Shown here: in pieces, positions 7,881 to 16,817 of the stretch
How the letters are laid out: each line of letters opens with the position of its first letter
Numbering within the stretch: position 1 is the first letter of the stretch
Notes under the pieces: generated by a model
What the model saw: the letters and a program-made list of their open reading frames with translations, nothing else
Databases searched by the model: none
What the model was told of the DNA's origin: nothing
Program-made: the position numbers and the translations under genes
Assembly (NCBI RefSeq): GCF_024105735.1
Contig: NZ_JAAAML010000001.1
Location: 1,001,809 to 1,065,808, forward strand
From: Parahoeflea alexandrii
Lineage (GTDB): Bacteria > Pseudomonadota > Alphaproteobacteria > Rhizobiales > Rhizobiaceae
DNA length: 64,000 nt
Direction of reading: 5' to 3'

Positions 7881-9727
7881 CCCAATCTCCCGCAATCATC
7901 ATTCTCTCCGAGGCGGCCTTACCGATGGCGAGGCGCATTGCCCGGGCGACCGGCGGCGAGGTGCACGGACTTGCCCGGCGTATCACTGAAACCGTTGACG
8001 TAACCTTTACGGACATAGGTCAACATCTGGGGGGCCTGTTCGGCGCGGGGCGGACGATTGTCGCGCTGATGGCGTCAGGTGCGGTGATCCGCCTTCTGGC
8101 TCCGCAGCTTGCCGACAAGCATGCAGAACCACCTGTGGTTGCGGTCGCGGAAGACGGCTCGGCGGTCGTGCCGCTTCTCGGGGGACATCATGGCGGCAAT
8201 GATCTGGCGCGCGAGATAGCATCCATCGTAGATGGCTTCGCGGCGATCACGACCGCGGGAGATCTCAAGTTAGGCGTTGCGCTGGATCAGCCGCCGGAAG
8301 GCTGGACGCTGGCCAACCGTGAGGACGCCAAGCAGGTGATGGCCGATCTGGTTGCCGGCAAAACGGCGCGGATCGACGGCGAGGCCGGATGGCTCACCGG
8401 GAGTGGGCTGCCGCTGTCGGCTGATGGTGACGTTGTCCTGGCCGTCTCGAACAAGGTTGTTTCGCCGCCCGCAAACGGGCTTCTGTACCACCCGAAAGAT
8501 CTCGTCCTCGGGATCGGCTGTGAGCGCGGCGCCGCGGGCGATGAAGCCCTGACGCTGGCGCTCGACACGCTTGCTCAGGCGGGTCTGTCGCCTCGCTCCG
8601 TCGGGCTGGTGGCGTCGATCGACGTGAAGGCCGACGAGACAGCGGTGCACCATGTGGCGCGGCATTTCGGCTGCCCGGTGCGGGTCTTCGACGCAGCGAC
8701 GCTGGAAGCTCAAACGCCGCGGCTGAAGAACCCGTCCGACATCGTCTTTGCCGAGGTCGGTTGCCATGGAGTGGCGGAGGGTGCGGCGCTCGCGGCAGTG
8801 GGTGCGTCCGGTGAACTTATCGCGGAGAAACGCAAGAGCCGCCGCGCCACTTGCGCCATTGCCCAGGCGCCGCAGCCGTTCACAGAGGCGACCCTGCCGG
8901 GGCGGGCCCGGGGCAGGCTGATGGTGGTCGGCATCGGGCCTGGATCCGACGGCTGGCGCTCGCCGGAGGTTTCCTCCATGGTCGCGGCCTCGACGGATCT
9001 GGTCGGCTACTCGCTCTATCTCGATCTGCTCGGGCCGCTGGCCAAGGGCAAGGCGCGGCATGATTTCGATCTCGGCAAGGAAGAGGCGCGGGTGCGCCAT
9101 GCGATGGAGCTCGCGGGCGGGGGCAGATCGGTGGCGCTGGTCTGTTCCGGCGATGCCGGGATCTACGCGATGGCGACGCTGGTGTTCGAATTGCTCGACA
9201 AGGCCGAGGGGCCGGAGGGACTGACGGACGCGGCGCGGCGGATCGAGATCGCGGTCTCGCCCGGCATCTCGGCGCTGCAGGCCGCCGCCGCACGCGCCGG
9301 TGCGCCGCTGGGCCATGATTTCTGCACCATCTCGCTGTCGGACCTGTTGACGCCTTGGGAAGACATCAAGCGCCGGGTAACGGCGGCTGGCGAGGGCGAC
9401 TTCGTTATCGCGTTTTACAATCCGGTGTCGAAGAAGCGTCGGACGCAGCTCGCCTGGGCGCGCGACAAGCTGCTCAAGCACCGTCCGGCCTCGACGCCGG
9501 TGATCCTCGCCACCAATCTGGGACGCGAGGGCGAATTGATCCGCATCGCGGCCCTAGGCTCGCTCAATGTCGACGATGTTGACATGCTGACGGTAGTCGT
9601 CGTCGGCTCGTCCAACTCCTCGACGGTAACAACCGGCGACGGCCGGACCTGGGTCTACACGCCGCGCGGCTATGCGCGGAAGGAAGGCACGGCCATGACC
9701 AACACGATTGCAGGAGACGCGGCATGA
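7877..9727 (+). CDS. cobJ: CbiG-CobJ fusion: cobalt-precorrin-5A hydrolase-like domain plus precorrin-3B C17-methyltransferase
   Basis: This 616-residue protein joins two activities. Residues 1 to about 335 form a CbiG-type region: an N-terminal part with VPLLGGHHGGNDLAREIA and a C-terminal part with LGIGCERGA and FAEVGCHGVAEGAALAA. CbiG opens the C20 lactone in the cobalt-early pathway, and its C-terminal domain relates to CobE. From about residue 350 a tetrapyrrole methyltransferase domain begins (VVGIGPGSDGWRSPEV) with VALVCSGDAGIYAMATLVFE and AFYNPVSKKR, typical of CobJ, which methylates C17 with ring contraction. Such fusions are known in alphaproteobacteria. It overlaps cobI and cobM by ATGA at both ends. 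Confidence 0.94.
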   Translation: MTQSPAIIILSEAALPMARRIARATGGEVHGLARRITETVDVTFTDIGQHLGGLFGAGRTIVALMASGAVIRLLAPQLADKHAEPPVVAVAEDGSAVVPLLGGHHGGNDLAREIASIVDGFAAITTAGDLKLGVALDQPPEGWTLANREDAKQVMADLVAGKTARIDGEAGWLTGSGLPLSADGDVVLAVSNKVVSPPANGLLYHPKDLVLGIGCERGAAGDEALTLALDTLAQAGLSPRSVGLVASIDVKADETAVHHVARHFGCPVRVFDAATLEAQTPRLKNPSDIVFAEVGCHGVAEGAALAAVGASGELIAEKRKSRRATCAIAQAPQPFTEATLPGRARGRLMVVGIGPGSDGWRSPEVSSMVAASTDLVGYSLYLDLLGPLAKGKARHDFDLGKEEARVRHAMELAGGGRSVALVCSGDAGIYAMATLVFELLDKAEGPEGLTDAARRIEIAVSPGISALQAAAARAGAPLGHDFCTISLSDLLTPWEDIKRRVTAAGEGDFVIAFYNPVSKKRRTQLAWARDKLLKHRPASTPVILATNLGREGELIRIAALGSLNVDDVDMLTVVVVGSSNSSTVTTGDGRTWVYTPRGYARKEGTAMTNTIAGDAA

Positions 9728-10506
9728 CCGTCTATTTCATCGGCGCCGGTCCCGGCGCACCAGACCTCATCACCGTGCGCGGCCTCAAGCTGATCCAGCG
9801 CTGCCCGGTGTGTCTCTATGCCGGTTCGCTGGTGCCCGAGGAGATCGTGCACGCGGCGCCCGCCGATGCGCTGGTCAGGGACACGGCGCCGATGCATCTC
9901 GACGAGATCATCGAAGCGATGAAGACCGCGCATGCGGCGGGCCAGGACGTGGCGCGGGTGCATTCGGGCGATCCGGCGATCTACGGCGCGGTCGCCGAGC
10001 AGATGCGCAGGCTCGATGCGCTCGGTATCGACTACGAGGTGGTTCCGGGCGTGCCGGCCTTTGCCGGAGCCGCGGCAAAGCTCGCGACCGAACTGACGCT
10101 GCCGGAAATTGCCCAGACGGTGATCATCACCCGCACCGGTATGAAGGCGTCGTCGATGCCGGAATTCGAGCAGCTGGAAATCCTCGGCCAGTCGCGCGCC
10201 ACACTCGCCATCCATCTCTCGATCCGCAATCTCGATTACATCAAGCGGGCGCTCGAGCCCCATTACGGCGCCGATTGCCCGGTGGTGATCGCCTACCGCG
10301 CCACCTGGCCGGACGAGCTCTACATCCGCACCACGCTCGAGGGCATGAAGGAAGAGGTCCGCGCCCACAAGATCACCCGCACGGCGCTGATCCTGGTGGG
10401 CAAGGTGTTCGGCGAGAACAATTTTCGCGACAGCGATCTGTACAATTCCGAGTATTCGCATGTGCTCAGGAACGTGGGCAAAAAGAAGAAGGCGAAGGTG
10501 GTCTGA
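9724..10506 (+). CDS. cobM: Precorrin-4 C11-methyltransferase
   Basis: CobM transfers a methyl group to C11 of precorrin-4 to form precorrin-5. The 260-residue protein begins with VYFIGAGPGAPDLITVRG, then has CLYAGSLVPEEIVHAAP, VARVHSGDPAIYGAVAEQM near residue 79 and VVPGVPAFAGAAAKLATEL, all diagnostic of CobM/CbiF. It starts inside the end of the CbiG-CobJ gene through an ATGA overlap and is the last gene of this plus-strand run. Three bases separate its stop from the stop of the convergent unrecognised gene, and no terminator hairpin is visible there. The basic C-terminal tail (KKKKAKVV) is unremarkable. Confidence 0.96.
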   Translation: MTVYFIGAGPGAPDLITVRGLKLIQRCPVCLYAGSLVPEEIVHAAPADALVRDTAPMHLDEIIEAMKTAHAAGQDVARVHSGDPAIYGAVAEQMRRLDALGIDYEVVPGVPAFAGAAAKLATELTLPEIAQTVIITRTGMKASSMPEFEQLEILGQSRATLAIHLSIRNLDYIKRALEPHYGADCPVVIAYRATWPDELYIRTTLEGMKEEVRAHKITRTALILVGKVFGENNFRDSDLYNSEYSHVLRNVGKKKKAKVV

Positions 10507-10509
10507 GCT

Positions 10510-11718
10510 TCAGCCATCGGCATCCTTCTCCGCGGATTGCAGGAACCTGACGGCATAATAGAGATTGGCCGCTCCTTCTGACGTGAAGCCGCTGCCTTCA
10601 AAGGAGCGCGCGATCGACTCAGCATCCGGGAACTGCGTCGGAAAACGGAAGAATGGCATGCGATACACTTCGGTTGGTTCGGTTCTGGGCAGGGCGGTCT
10701 TTCTGGCCGTCTCCATCCGCTCCACAAGGTCAGCGTGGCTTAGGTCGGTAAAGCCTATGAAAAACATCTGAGGTTTGCCGCCTCTAGCCATTTCGCGACA
10801 CAAGGCCAAAGGTAGGATGTTGGTCAGCTCGTCCTGTTCCAGTCCGACCTCTTCGCGAAGTTCGGTGTAGAGATCATCCAGGATGTAGGCTTCAAAGGTT
10901 TCAGGGGTCCGCTCAGGATCAACGGGCCACTCAGCCGCACCGCTGGCAGTGCAATGCCATTCACCTTTGTTGAAGATCGCAACTTCGCGTGTGCGTGGGA
11001 CAAAGAATGGTGTCAGCCTGCCATTGTCTTTGTAGAAAACAAGAATGGCCAAACCGATGGTGTTGGCCAGGCGGGTATCAGATAGGTGTGGAAGGTGGCC
11101 AAAACGCTCGTCCGACAGGGCTTTTCTGAGCGAAGTCTCCCGGCCGTCCGGCACGAAATCGAGGACAAGGTTTGATCGAACCTGTCGCGAGTATCTGGTT
11201 CTGCGGATGTCGAGGACCAGAGTGTCTCCCTCCTTGGAAACGCTGTCTAGCCGAATGACGTCGCTGTCATGGGTCATGCGGCGCTGATTGCGGAATTCGT
11301 GTTCAGCCGCATCACGCAGTGATTCTGTGTCCGGATCCTCGAATGGCGCGAGATCGAAGAAATCGCGAGATGCCTGGATTCGGATATTGGCGCGCTTGGT
11401 TGTGATGATCTCGTCTATAAAACTGTGCATTTCAACGTAGGGGATGCCTCGCCAGACCGGTCTTTCATGACGATAGATGGTTTCGAGGAAGAAACTGTCC
11501 TCCGATATGAACCGGCCGTGTTTGCTTGGCTGCACTCCGGGCACCCGTATCTCGGCTGTATCCTCCAGCACCTTCAGGGCGAACTTGACGACCAATCCAG
11601 CGGCTGTTCCCACAAGCGGGATACCTGAGAGGGATACGGCTTCGCCTATCCCGATCGTAATCATTTCCTTGAAGTGTCTCTTCTGAAAACCAAAAATCGT
11701 ATCCAAGGATTTTTTCAT
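10510..11718 (-). CDS. Unrecognised 402-residue protein with a degenerate Nudix-like C-terminal region
   Basis: I do not recognise this protein as a whole. It begins with a basic segment, then a Gly/Ala-rich hydrophobic stretch (about residues 20-50, ITIGIGEAVSLSGIPLVGTA) that could be a membrane or hairpin insertion. A polar middle follows, then a region around residues 230-370 resembling a Nudix fold: the sequence TELREEVGL at 285-293 matches the last part of the Nudix box REUXEEXGU, with Thr replacing the first Arg; the upstream Gly and Glu of the box are not well placed. GC is clearly lower than in the flanking cob genes. The start overlaps the cobK stop as ATGA, so it is translationally coupled to cobK. 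It may be a recent insertion rather than a B12 gene. Confidence 0.8.
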   Translation of the reverse strand: MKKSLDTIFGFQKRHFKEMITIGIGEAVSLSGIPLVGTAAGLVVKFALKVLEDTAEIRVPGVQPSKHGRFISEDSFFLETIYRHERPVWRGIPYVEMHSFIDEIITTKRANIRIQASRDFFDLAPFEDPDTESLRDAAEHEFRNQRRMTHDSDVIRLDSVSKEGDTLVLDIRRTRYSRQVRSNLVLDFVPDGRETSLRKALSDERFGHLPHLSDTRLANTIGLAILVFYKDNGRLTPFFVPRTREVAIFNKGEWHCTASGAAEWPVDPERTPETFEAYILDDLYTELREEVGLEQDELTNILPLALCREMARGGKPQMFFIGFTDLSHADLVERMETARKTALPRTEPTEVYRMPFFRFPTQFPDAESIARSFEGSGFTSEGAANLYYAVRFLQSAEKDADG

Positions 11719-12443
11719 GATAACCCTTCATCCCGCTCTGCAGCGACAGTCTGGCGCCCAACCATGATCACCGGCAGCCCCAAATCCCGCGCGGCCTCGA
11801 TCTTGGCGTAGGCGGCTGTGCCGCCGGAGTTGCGGCAGACGATGTGGGTGATCGCGTGGGCGATCAGCAGCATTGTTTCCACCGCCGCGGTGTCGCCGGG
11901 GCGGCCGAGCACGAGGGCGTGATCGGGCAGGTCGAGCGGCGTTGCTGGGGGGTCGATCATGCGGACAACGAAATGCACGTCGTCGCGGCTGGCGAACAGG
12001 CCGATATGCTGGGAGCCGAGTGCCAGCAGCACCCGGGCGCGGGGCGGGATAGCGTCGCGGGCCTGCTCCAGCGTTTCCACTCCTATCCAGATGTCGCCGG
12101 GTTGCCGGGCCCATGGCTTGCGGGTGCGGATCTCGAGCGGCACACCGACGATGCTGGCAGCTTCCACCGCGTTGGCGCTGATCTGGCGGGCGAAGGGGTG
12201 AGTGGCGTCGATCAGGCGGGTGACGGCATTTTCGACGAGATAGCGCGAGAGCCCGTCGGCACCGCCGAAGCCGCCGGTGCGGACCTCGCCGGCGAGCGGC
12301 GCGGGTTCCTTCGTGCGTCCGGCAAGCGAGGTGATGATGCGGGCGTCGGGATGGGTTGCGACCAGCTCCTTGGCGAGTTGAGCCGCTTCCCTGGTCCCGC
12401 CGAGGATCAGGATGGTCTCTGGAGCTTCGGTTCTATTCGGCAT
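11715..12443 (-). CDS. cobK: Precorrin-6A reductase, apparently with a replaced C-terminal end
   Basis: CobK reduces precorrin-6A to 6B (C18-C19 double bond) with NADPH. The 242-residue protein has ILILGGTREAAQLAKELV at the N-terminus, LIDATHPFARQISANA near residue 75 and VCRNSGGTAAYAKIEAARDL near residue 205, all typical. After PVIMV the usual family ending (a Pro-rich loop and a VEEALAWL-like helix, as I remember it) is absent; the protein instead ends GRQTVAAERDEGLS, exactly where the low-GC downstream gene begins. ATG 12443 is preferred over the in-frame GTG at 12464; either way it overlaps the end of cbiD. The enzyme probably still works, since the missing part is peripheral, but this is inference. 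Confidence 0.93.
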   Translation of the reverse strand: MPNRTEAPETILILGGTREAAQLAKELVATHPDARIITSLAGRTKEPAPLAGEVRTGGFGGADGLSRYLVENAVTRLIDATHPFARQISANAVEAASIVGVPLEIRTRKPWARQPGDIWIGVETLEQARDAIPPRARVLLALGSQHIGLFASRDDVHFVVRMIDPPATPLDLPDHALVLGRPGDTAAVETMLLIAHAITHIVCRNSGGTAAYAKIEAARDLGLPVIMVGRQTVAAERDEGLS

Positions 12444-13539
12444 GGGCGAGCAGAACTCCGGCACGATCCATGATCATGACATCGACTTCAACCGGTGCGC
12501 CGCGCAGGGTTGCGAGTGCGACGGCGCGGGCCTTCCCGGCGATGACAGACGGCAGGTCGATCCCCTCGAGCCGAGTCATTTCAAGCACTTCGAGCGCGGT
12601 GTTGGCGGACAGAATCCGCTCCCTCAAGTGGTTTCCACCCAGCGCATCCGCCTGGCTTGCAAGCCACCCCATGTCGACCTGGCTGCGGCCGGAATGCAGA
12701 TCGAGCGCGCCCTGGGCGAGCTTGGTCAGCTTGGCAAAGCCGCCGGCAATGGTCAGGCGCGGCACTGGATGGGCGCGGAGATATTTCAGCAGTCCGCCGG
12801 CGAAATCACCCATGTCGAGGCAGGCGATGTCTGGAAGGTCGTGGAATTCCTGTGCCGTCTTTTCCGAGGTCGAACCGGTGGCGCCGAGCACGTGCTTGAG
12901 GCCTTCGGCGCGGGCGACATCGATGCCGCGGTGGATCGAGTGGATCCAGGCGGCGCAGGAAAATGGATGCACGATGCCGGTGGTGCCGAGCACGGACAGG
13001 CCGCCGACGATGCCGAGCCGCGGGTTCCAGGTTTTCAGCGCCAGTTCGGCGCCGTTCTCGATGGCGATCTCGATCTCGATGTCGGGCGCGATGCCGCTCT
13101 CGGTGCAAAGGTCTGTCACCACCTGCGTCATCATCTGGCGCGGGACCGGGTTGATTGCGGGCTCGCCGACGGGGACAGGAAGGCCGGCCTTGGTAACGGT
13201 GCCGACGCCTGCTCCTGCCTTGAAGACGATACCGGAACCCGCGGGCAGGCGGCGGACGGTTGCCATCACGAGTGCGCCGTGGGTGACGTCCGGATCGTCA
13301 CCGGCATCCTTTACGATGCCGGCCATTGCATGATCGCCGCCGAGGGTTTCGCGGGCAAGCGCAAAGCTCGGGATCTCGCCTTTGGGCAGGGTGATCTGGA
13401 CCGGATCGGGGAACTCGCCGGTGAGCAGGGCCGTCAGGGCAGCCTTGGTTGCGGCCGTGGCGCAGGCCCCGGTGGTCCAGCCGCGGCGCAGCGCCGTGGC
13501 GGGTTTTTCCAGCCGGATTTCGTTTTCGCCAGCGTCCAT
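12433..13539 (-). CDS. cbiD: Cobalt-precorrin-5B C1-methyltransferase
   Basis: CbiD methylates C1 of the corrin ring and in many alphaproteobacteria replaces CobF of the Pseudomonas denitrificans pathway. The 368-residue protein has RRGWTTGACATAATKAAL near residues 19-36, GAGVGTVTKAGLPVPVGEPAINP near residues 107-129, VLGTTGIVHPFS and LTIAGGFAKLTKLAQG, which are the main CbiD blocks. ATG 13539 gives the usual N-terminus; longer in-frame extensions run into the divergent cobA leader. It begins the minus-strand cbiD-cobK-unrecognised gene run. The 109-base gap to cobA must hold both divergent promoters; no cobalamin riboswitch box was found there. Confidence 0.95.
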   Translation of the reverse strand: MDAGENEIRLEKPATALRRGWTTGACATAATKAALTALLTGEFPDPVQITLPKGEIPSFALARETLGGDHAMAGIVKDAGDDPDVTHGALVMATVRRLPAGSGIVFKAGAGVGTVTKAGLPVPVGEPAINPVPRQMMTQVVTDLCTESGIAPDIEIEIAIENGAELALKTWNPRLGIVGGLSVLGTTGIVHPFSCAAWIHSIHRGIDVARAEGLKHVLGATGSTSEKTAQEFHDLPDIACLDMGDFAGGLLKYLRAHPVPRLTIAGGFAKLTKLAQGALDLHSGRSQVDMGWLASQADALGGNHLRERILSANTALEVLEMTRLEGIDLPSVIAGKARAVALATLRGAPVEVDVMIMDRAGVLLAHAE

Positions 13540-13648
13540 GTCGCAGTTCCCGGTCGTGTCTTGCCTGTTGCCGTTATAGAGTGCGATTGGTACGGGTGTA
13601 ACCCATGGTGATTTGCCGAAATCGCCTGAAAAGATCGAACGGAAACGC

Positions 13649-14494
13649 ATGACTGACTGGCAACAGAATCTGCCGCAGATGAAGCCCGGAGAGGTGTGGC
13701 TGGTGGGCGCAGGTCCGGGTGATCCCGGGCTGTTGACGCTGCACGCCGCCAATGCGCTGGCCCAGGCCGATGTGATCGTTCACGACGCGCTGGTCAATGC
13801 CGATTGCCTGAAGCTCGCGCGCACCGGCGCGGTCCTCGAATATGCCGGCAAGCGCGGCGGCAAGCCTTCGGCCAAGCAGCGCGACATTTCATTGAGACTG
13901 GTCGAGCTGGCGCGCGAAGGTCACCGGGTCTTGCGGCTCAAGGGCGGCGATCCGTTCGTGTTCGGGCGTGGCGGCGAGGAAGCGCTGACGCTGGTCGAAC
14001 ATCATGTTCCCTTCCGGATCGTACCCGGGGTCACCGCCGGTATCGGCGGGCTCGCCTATGCCGGTATCCCGGTGACCCATCGCGACACCAACCACACCGT
14101 AACCTTCCTGACCGGACATGATTCGACGGGTGTCGTACCCGACAGGATCGATTGGGACGGCGTGGCCCGGGGCAGCCAGGTGATCGTCATGTACATGGCG
14201 ATGAAACATATCCTGACGATCACCTCGCGGCTGATTGGTGCCGGGCGCAGTCCCGATGAGCCGGTGGCTTTCGTCACCGATGCCTCGACCTCCACGCAGC
14301 AGGTGCTTGAAACGACGCTGGCCCGGGCAGCCGACGATGTTGAGGCATCTGGCCTGCAGCCTCCGGCGATCGTTGTTGTAGGCGAGGTGGTGCGGCTTCG
14401 TCCGGCGCTTGACTGGATGGGTGCCGCCGCTGGCAGGGTGCTGGTTGCCGATCCCCTGGGAAATCGCGCTGATGCGCAGAAAGACAGTGCATGA
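13649..14494 (+). CDS. cobA: Uroporphyrinogen-III C-methyltransferase (SUMT)
   Basis: CobA methylates uroporphyrinogen III at C2 and C7 to precorrin-2, the committed step to B12 and siroheme. The 281-residue protein has VWLVGAGPGDPGLLTLHAAN, VIVHDALVN, VLRLKGGDPFVFGRGGEEAL near residue 91 and the block VPGVTAGIGGLAYAGIPVTH, matching stand-alone SUMT enzymes rather than the CysG fusion. ATG 13649 follows GGAAACGC; an in-frame TTG at 13613 is less likely. It heads the plus-strand cobA-B-C-D run and overlaps cobB by ATGA. Because cbiX is also in the window, its product precorrin-2 could in principle feed either cobalt-late or cobalt-early routes. Confidence 0.96.
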   Translation: MTDWQQNLPQMKPGEVWLVGAGPGDPGLLTLHAANALAQADVIVHDALVNADCLKLARTGAVLEYAGKRGGKPSAKQRDISLRLVELAREGHRVLRLKGGDPFVFGRGGEEALTLVEHHVPFRIVPGVTAGIGGLAYAGIPVTHRDTNHTVTFLTGHDSTGVVPDRIDWDGVARGSQVIVMYMAMKHILTITSRLIGAGRSPDEPVAFVTDASTSTQQVLETTLARAADDVEASGLQPPAIVVVGEVVRLRPALDWMGAAAGRVLVADPLGNRADAQKDSA

Positions 14495-15792
14495 CAGGCC
14501 TGATGATTGCCGCGCCGCGTTCGGGCTCGGGCAAAACGACCGTAACTCTCGGACTGCTCAGGGCGCTCAAGCGCCGCGGTGTCGCGCTGGCACCGGGCAA
14601 GGCGGGGCCGGACTACATCGATCCGGCGTTTCATGCTGCCGCCAGCGGCCAGGCCTGCCTCAATTATGATCCTTGGGCGATGCGCAGCGATTTGCTCCTG
14701 GCCAATGCCTCGCTGCAATCGCAGGGCGGGCGGATGCTGGTGATCGAGGCGATGATGGGGTTGTTTGACGGGGCCGCGGACGGCTCCGGCTCGGCAGGGG
14801 ACCTCGCCGGTCTTCTCGGGCTGCCGGTGATCCTGGTAATCGATTGCTCGGGCATGTCGCATTCGGTGGCAGCCCTTGCCCGCGGGTTTGCCAATTTTCA
14901 TCCTGACGTGCTCGTACCGGGCGTCATTCTGAACCATGTGGCAAGTCCCCGGCACGAGGGAATGCTGCGCCAGGCACTGGAAAATGCCCGCGTCGAAGTG
15001 GTTGGCGCGTTGCCTCGCAACGAGAAGCTCAAGCTTCCGGAGCGTCATCTCGGCCTGGTTCAGGCCAGCGAGAACGAGAAGCTGGCCGAACTGATTGACG
15101 ATGCCGCCGATGTGATGGAAAACCAGATCGATCTCGACAAGCTGACCAGGCTGGCACAGCGGGCGCACACCAAGCCGGCACCGGCCAACATCCTGCGGCT
15201 GCCGCCGCCGGGGCAAAAGATTGCCGTGGCGCGGGACGTGGCGTTTGCCTTTGCCTATGAACACATGCTGCTGGGCTGGCGGCGGCGCGGGGCGGAACTG
15301 AGCTTTTTCTCTCCACTTGACGACGAGGGGCCAGGATCGGATTGCGACGCGGTGGTGCTGTCCGGCGGCTATCCCGAACTTCATGCAGGTATCATAGCCG
15401 GTGCAAGTGGTTTCAAGGCGGGTATGAAGGCGGCGATTGAACGTGGCATTCCGGTCTATGGCGAGTGCGGGGGCTACATGGTGCTTGGCGAGGGCCTGGT
15501 CGATGCCGAGGGTGTCCGCCACGAGATGCTCGGTGCGCTGCCGCTGGTAACGAGTTTTGCCGCTCCCAAACGGCACCTGGGCTATCGCCGGCTGACGCCG
15601 ACGCGTGGCTTCTTCTGGGACATGGAACTTTCCGCACACGAATTTCACTACGCCTCGGTGATCTCGGAAGGCGAAGCGGACGGGCGGCTTTTCGCAGCGC
15701 GTGATGCGCTGGGCGCCGATCTTGGCCATGCGGGATTGCGCCGCGGCAATGTGGCGGGATCCTTCATGCATGTGATCGATCGGATCGACTAG
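14491..15792 (+). CDS. cobB: Hydrogenobyrinic acid a,c-diamide synthase (glutamine-hydrolysing)
   Basis: CobB amidates the a and c carboxyls of hydrogenobyrinic acid using glutamine and ATP. The 433-residue protein begins with a P-loop-like APRSGSGKTTVTLGLLRAL and continues GPDYIDPAFH near residue 42. The glutamine amidotransferase half starts near residue 245, with the catalytic cysteine in VYGECGGYMVLGEGL (about residue 328) and the conserved HEFHYA triad histidine region near residue 388. Length matches CobB/CbiA. It is coupled to cobA by ATGA and followed two bases later by cobC. Confidence 0.96.
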   Translation: MTGLMIAAPRSGSGKTTVTLGLLRALKRRGVALAPGKAGPDYIDPAFHAAASGQACLNYDPWAMRSDLLLANASLQSQGGRMLVIEAMMGLFDGAADGSGSAGDLAGLLGLPVILVIDCSGMSHSVAALARGFANFHPDVLVPGVILNHVASPRHEGMLRQALENARVEVVGALPRNEKLKLPERHLGLVQASENEKLAELIDDAADVMENQIDLDKLTRLAQRAHTKPAPANILRLPPPGQKIAVARDVAFAFAYEHMLLGWRRRGAELSFFSPLDDEGPGSDCDAVVLSGGYPELHAGIIAGASGFKAGMKAAIERGIPVYGECGGYMVLGEGLVDAEGVRHEMLGALPLVTSFAAPKRHLGYRRLTPTRGFFWDMELSAHEFHYASVISEGEADGRLFAARDALGADLGHAGLRRGNVAGSFMHVIDRID

Positions 15793-15794
15793 AG

Positions 15795-16817
15795 ATGGCA
15801 CAGGAAATCCACGCACCGATTGCCCATGGCGGCGCGCTGTCCGAAGCCATCGCCCGGTTTGGCGGCACGGCTTCCGAATGGCTCGATCTTTCAACCGGGA
15901 TCAGTCCGTTCAGCCTGCCGTTGCCCGAGCTTCCGGCTGATTGCTGGCGGTGTCTGCCCGAGCAGGCTGAGGTTCAACGGGTCTGCGAACTGGCAAAGCG
16001 CCACTACGGTGCCTCGGTGGTGCCGGTCGCAGTGCCAGGCACGCAGGCAGCGATCCAGTTGCTGCCTTTCCTGGCGCCGAACGCCTCCGAGGTCGCCATT
16101 GTTTCGCCGACCTATGGCGAGTATGCGCGGGCCTATGAGCGGATGGACATGACGGTCGATCCGGTCGGCACGCTTGACGCCGCGGCCGCCACGCGTGCCG
16201 GTGTTGCAATTCTGGCAAATCCCAACAATCCGGATGGCCGGGAGACACAGCGCGATGATGTCTTCGGCTTCGTGCGGTCACAGAGACATCGCCTGGTGAT
16301 CGTGGACGAGGCGTTCGCCGACATGCGGCAGGACCTGTCGATGGTGGGGGCTGCCGGGATGGAGCCAAACCTGGTGGTCATGCGCTCTTTCGGCAAGTTC
16401 TTCGGTCTTGCCGGCCTGCGGCTCGGGTTTGTGTTCGCTGAAGCGGGGCTTGCGAAGATCCTCAGCGAGCGGCTCGGGCCCTGGGCCGTCTCCGGTCCGT
16501 CGCTGGCTATTGCAGCGCACGCCTTCAGCAGGCTCGATCTTATCAACGAGATCCGCAGCAAGCTCGACAAGGCCCACATCATGACGCGTTCGGCGCTGAA
16601 GATGGCGCGGGTACCGATTGTCGGGGAAACCGCGCTGTTCTTCTATTGCGAGGTCGGCGACGGTGCCGCGGTTCGCGACATGCTTGCCAGCCACAAGCTG
16701 CTGGTGCGCGCGTTTGATCACAGCCCGTCGCGGATCCGCATCGGACTGGCGCCGGACGAGCTTTCCGCCGTCCGGCTTCGCGAAACCTTGCGGCTGATGG
16801 AGCCGCGGACGTCGTAA
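15795..16817 (+). CDS. cobC: L-threonine-O-3-phosphate decarboxylase-type aminotransferase (CobC/CobD family)
   Basis: The family makes (R)-1-amino-2-propanol phosphate from threonine phosphate, the linker of the B12 nucleotide loop. The 340-residue protein begins HGGALSEAIARFGG and WLDLSTGISPF, the usual CobC start, and has NPNNPDGRETQRDD near residue 135 and the PLP-lysine motif RSFGKFFGLAGLRLGFVF near residue 200 (fold type I). It starts two bases after cobB and its stop codon shares one base with the next start (TAATG). In proteobacteria with the aerobic pathway the gene is named cobC; in Salmonella the same enzyme is CobD. Confidence 0.93.
   Translation: MAQEIHAPIAHGGALSEAIARFGGTASEWLDLSTGISPFSLPLPELPADCWRCLPEQAEVQRVCELAKRHYGASVVPVAVPGTQAAIQLLPFLAPNASEVAIVSPTYGEYARAYERMDMTVDPVGTLDAAAATRAGVAILANPNNPDGRETQRDDVFGFVRSQRHRLVIVDEAFADMRQDLSMVGAAGMEPNLVVMRSFGKFFGLAGLRLGFVFAEAGLAKILSERLGPWAVSGPSLAIAAHAFSRLDLINEIRSKLDKAHIMTRSALKMARVPIVGETALFFYCEVGDGAAVRDMLASHKLLVRAFDHSPSRIRIGLAPDELSAVRLRETLRLMEPRTS

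Noticed and set aside
12412-13611. A 399-codon plus-strand frame opposite cbiD.
   Set aside because: It mirrors cbiD on the minus strand, which has every CbiD motif.
13540-13648. A cobalamin riboswitch between cbiD and cobA.
   Set aside because: I searched for the usual GCCACTG B12 box and the conserved core in this gap and upstream of the cbiX operon and saw neither.
14056-15894. A 612-codon open frame on the minus strand opposite cobA and cobB.
   Set aside because: High-GC codon bias keeps the antisense frame open; the plus strand has clear cobA and cobB with all motifs, and the antisense product has no domain.
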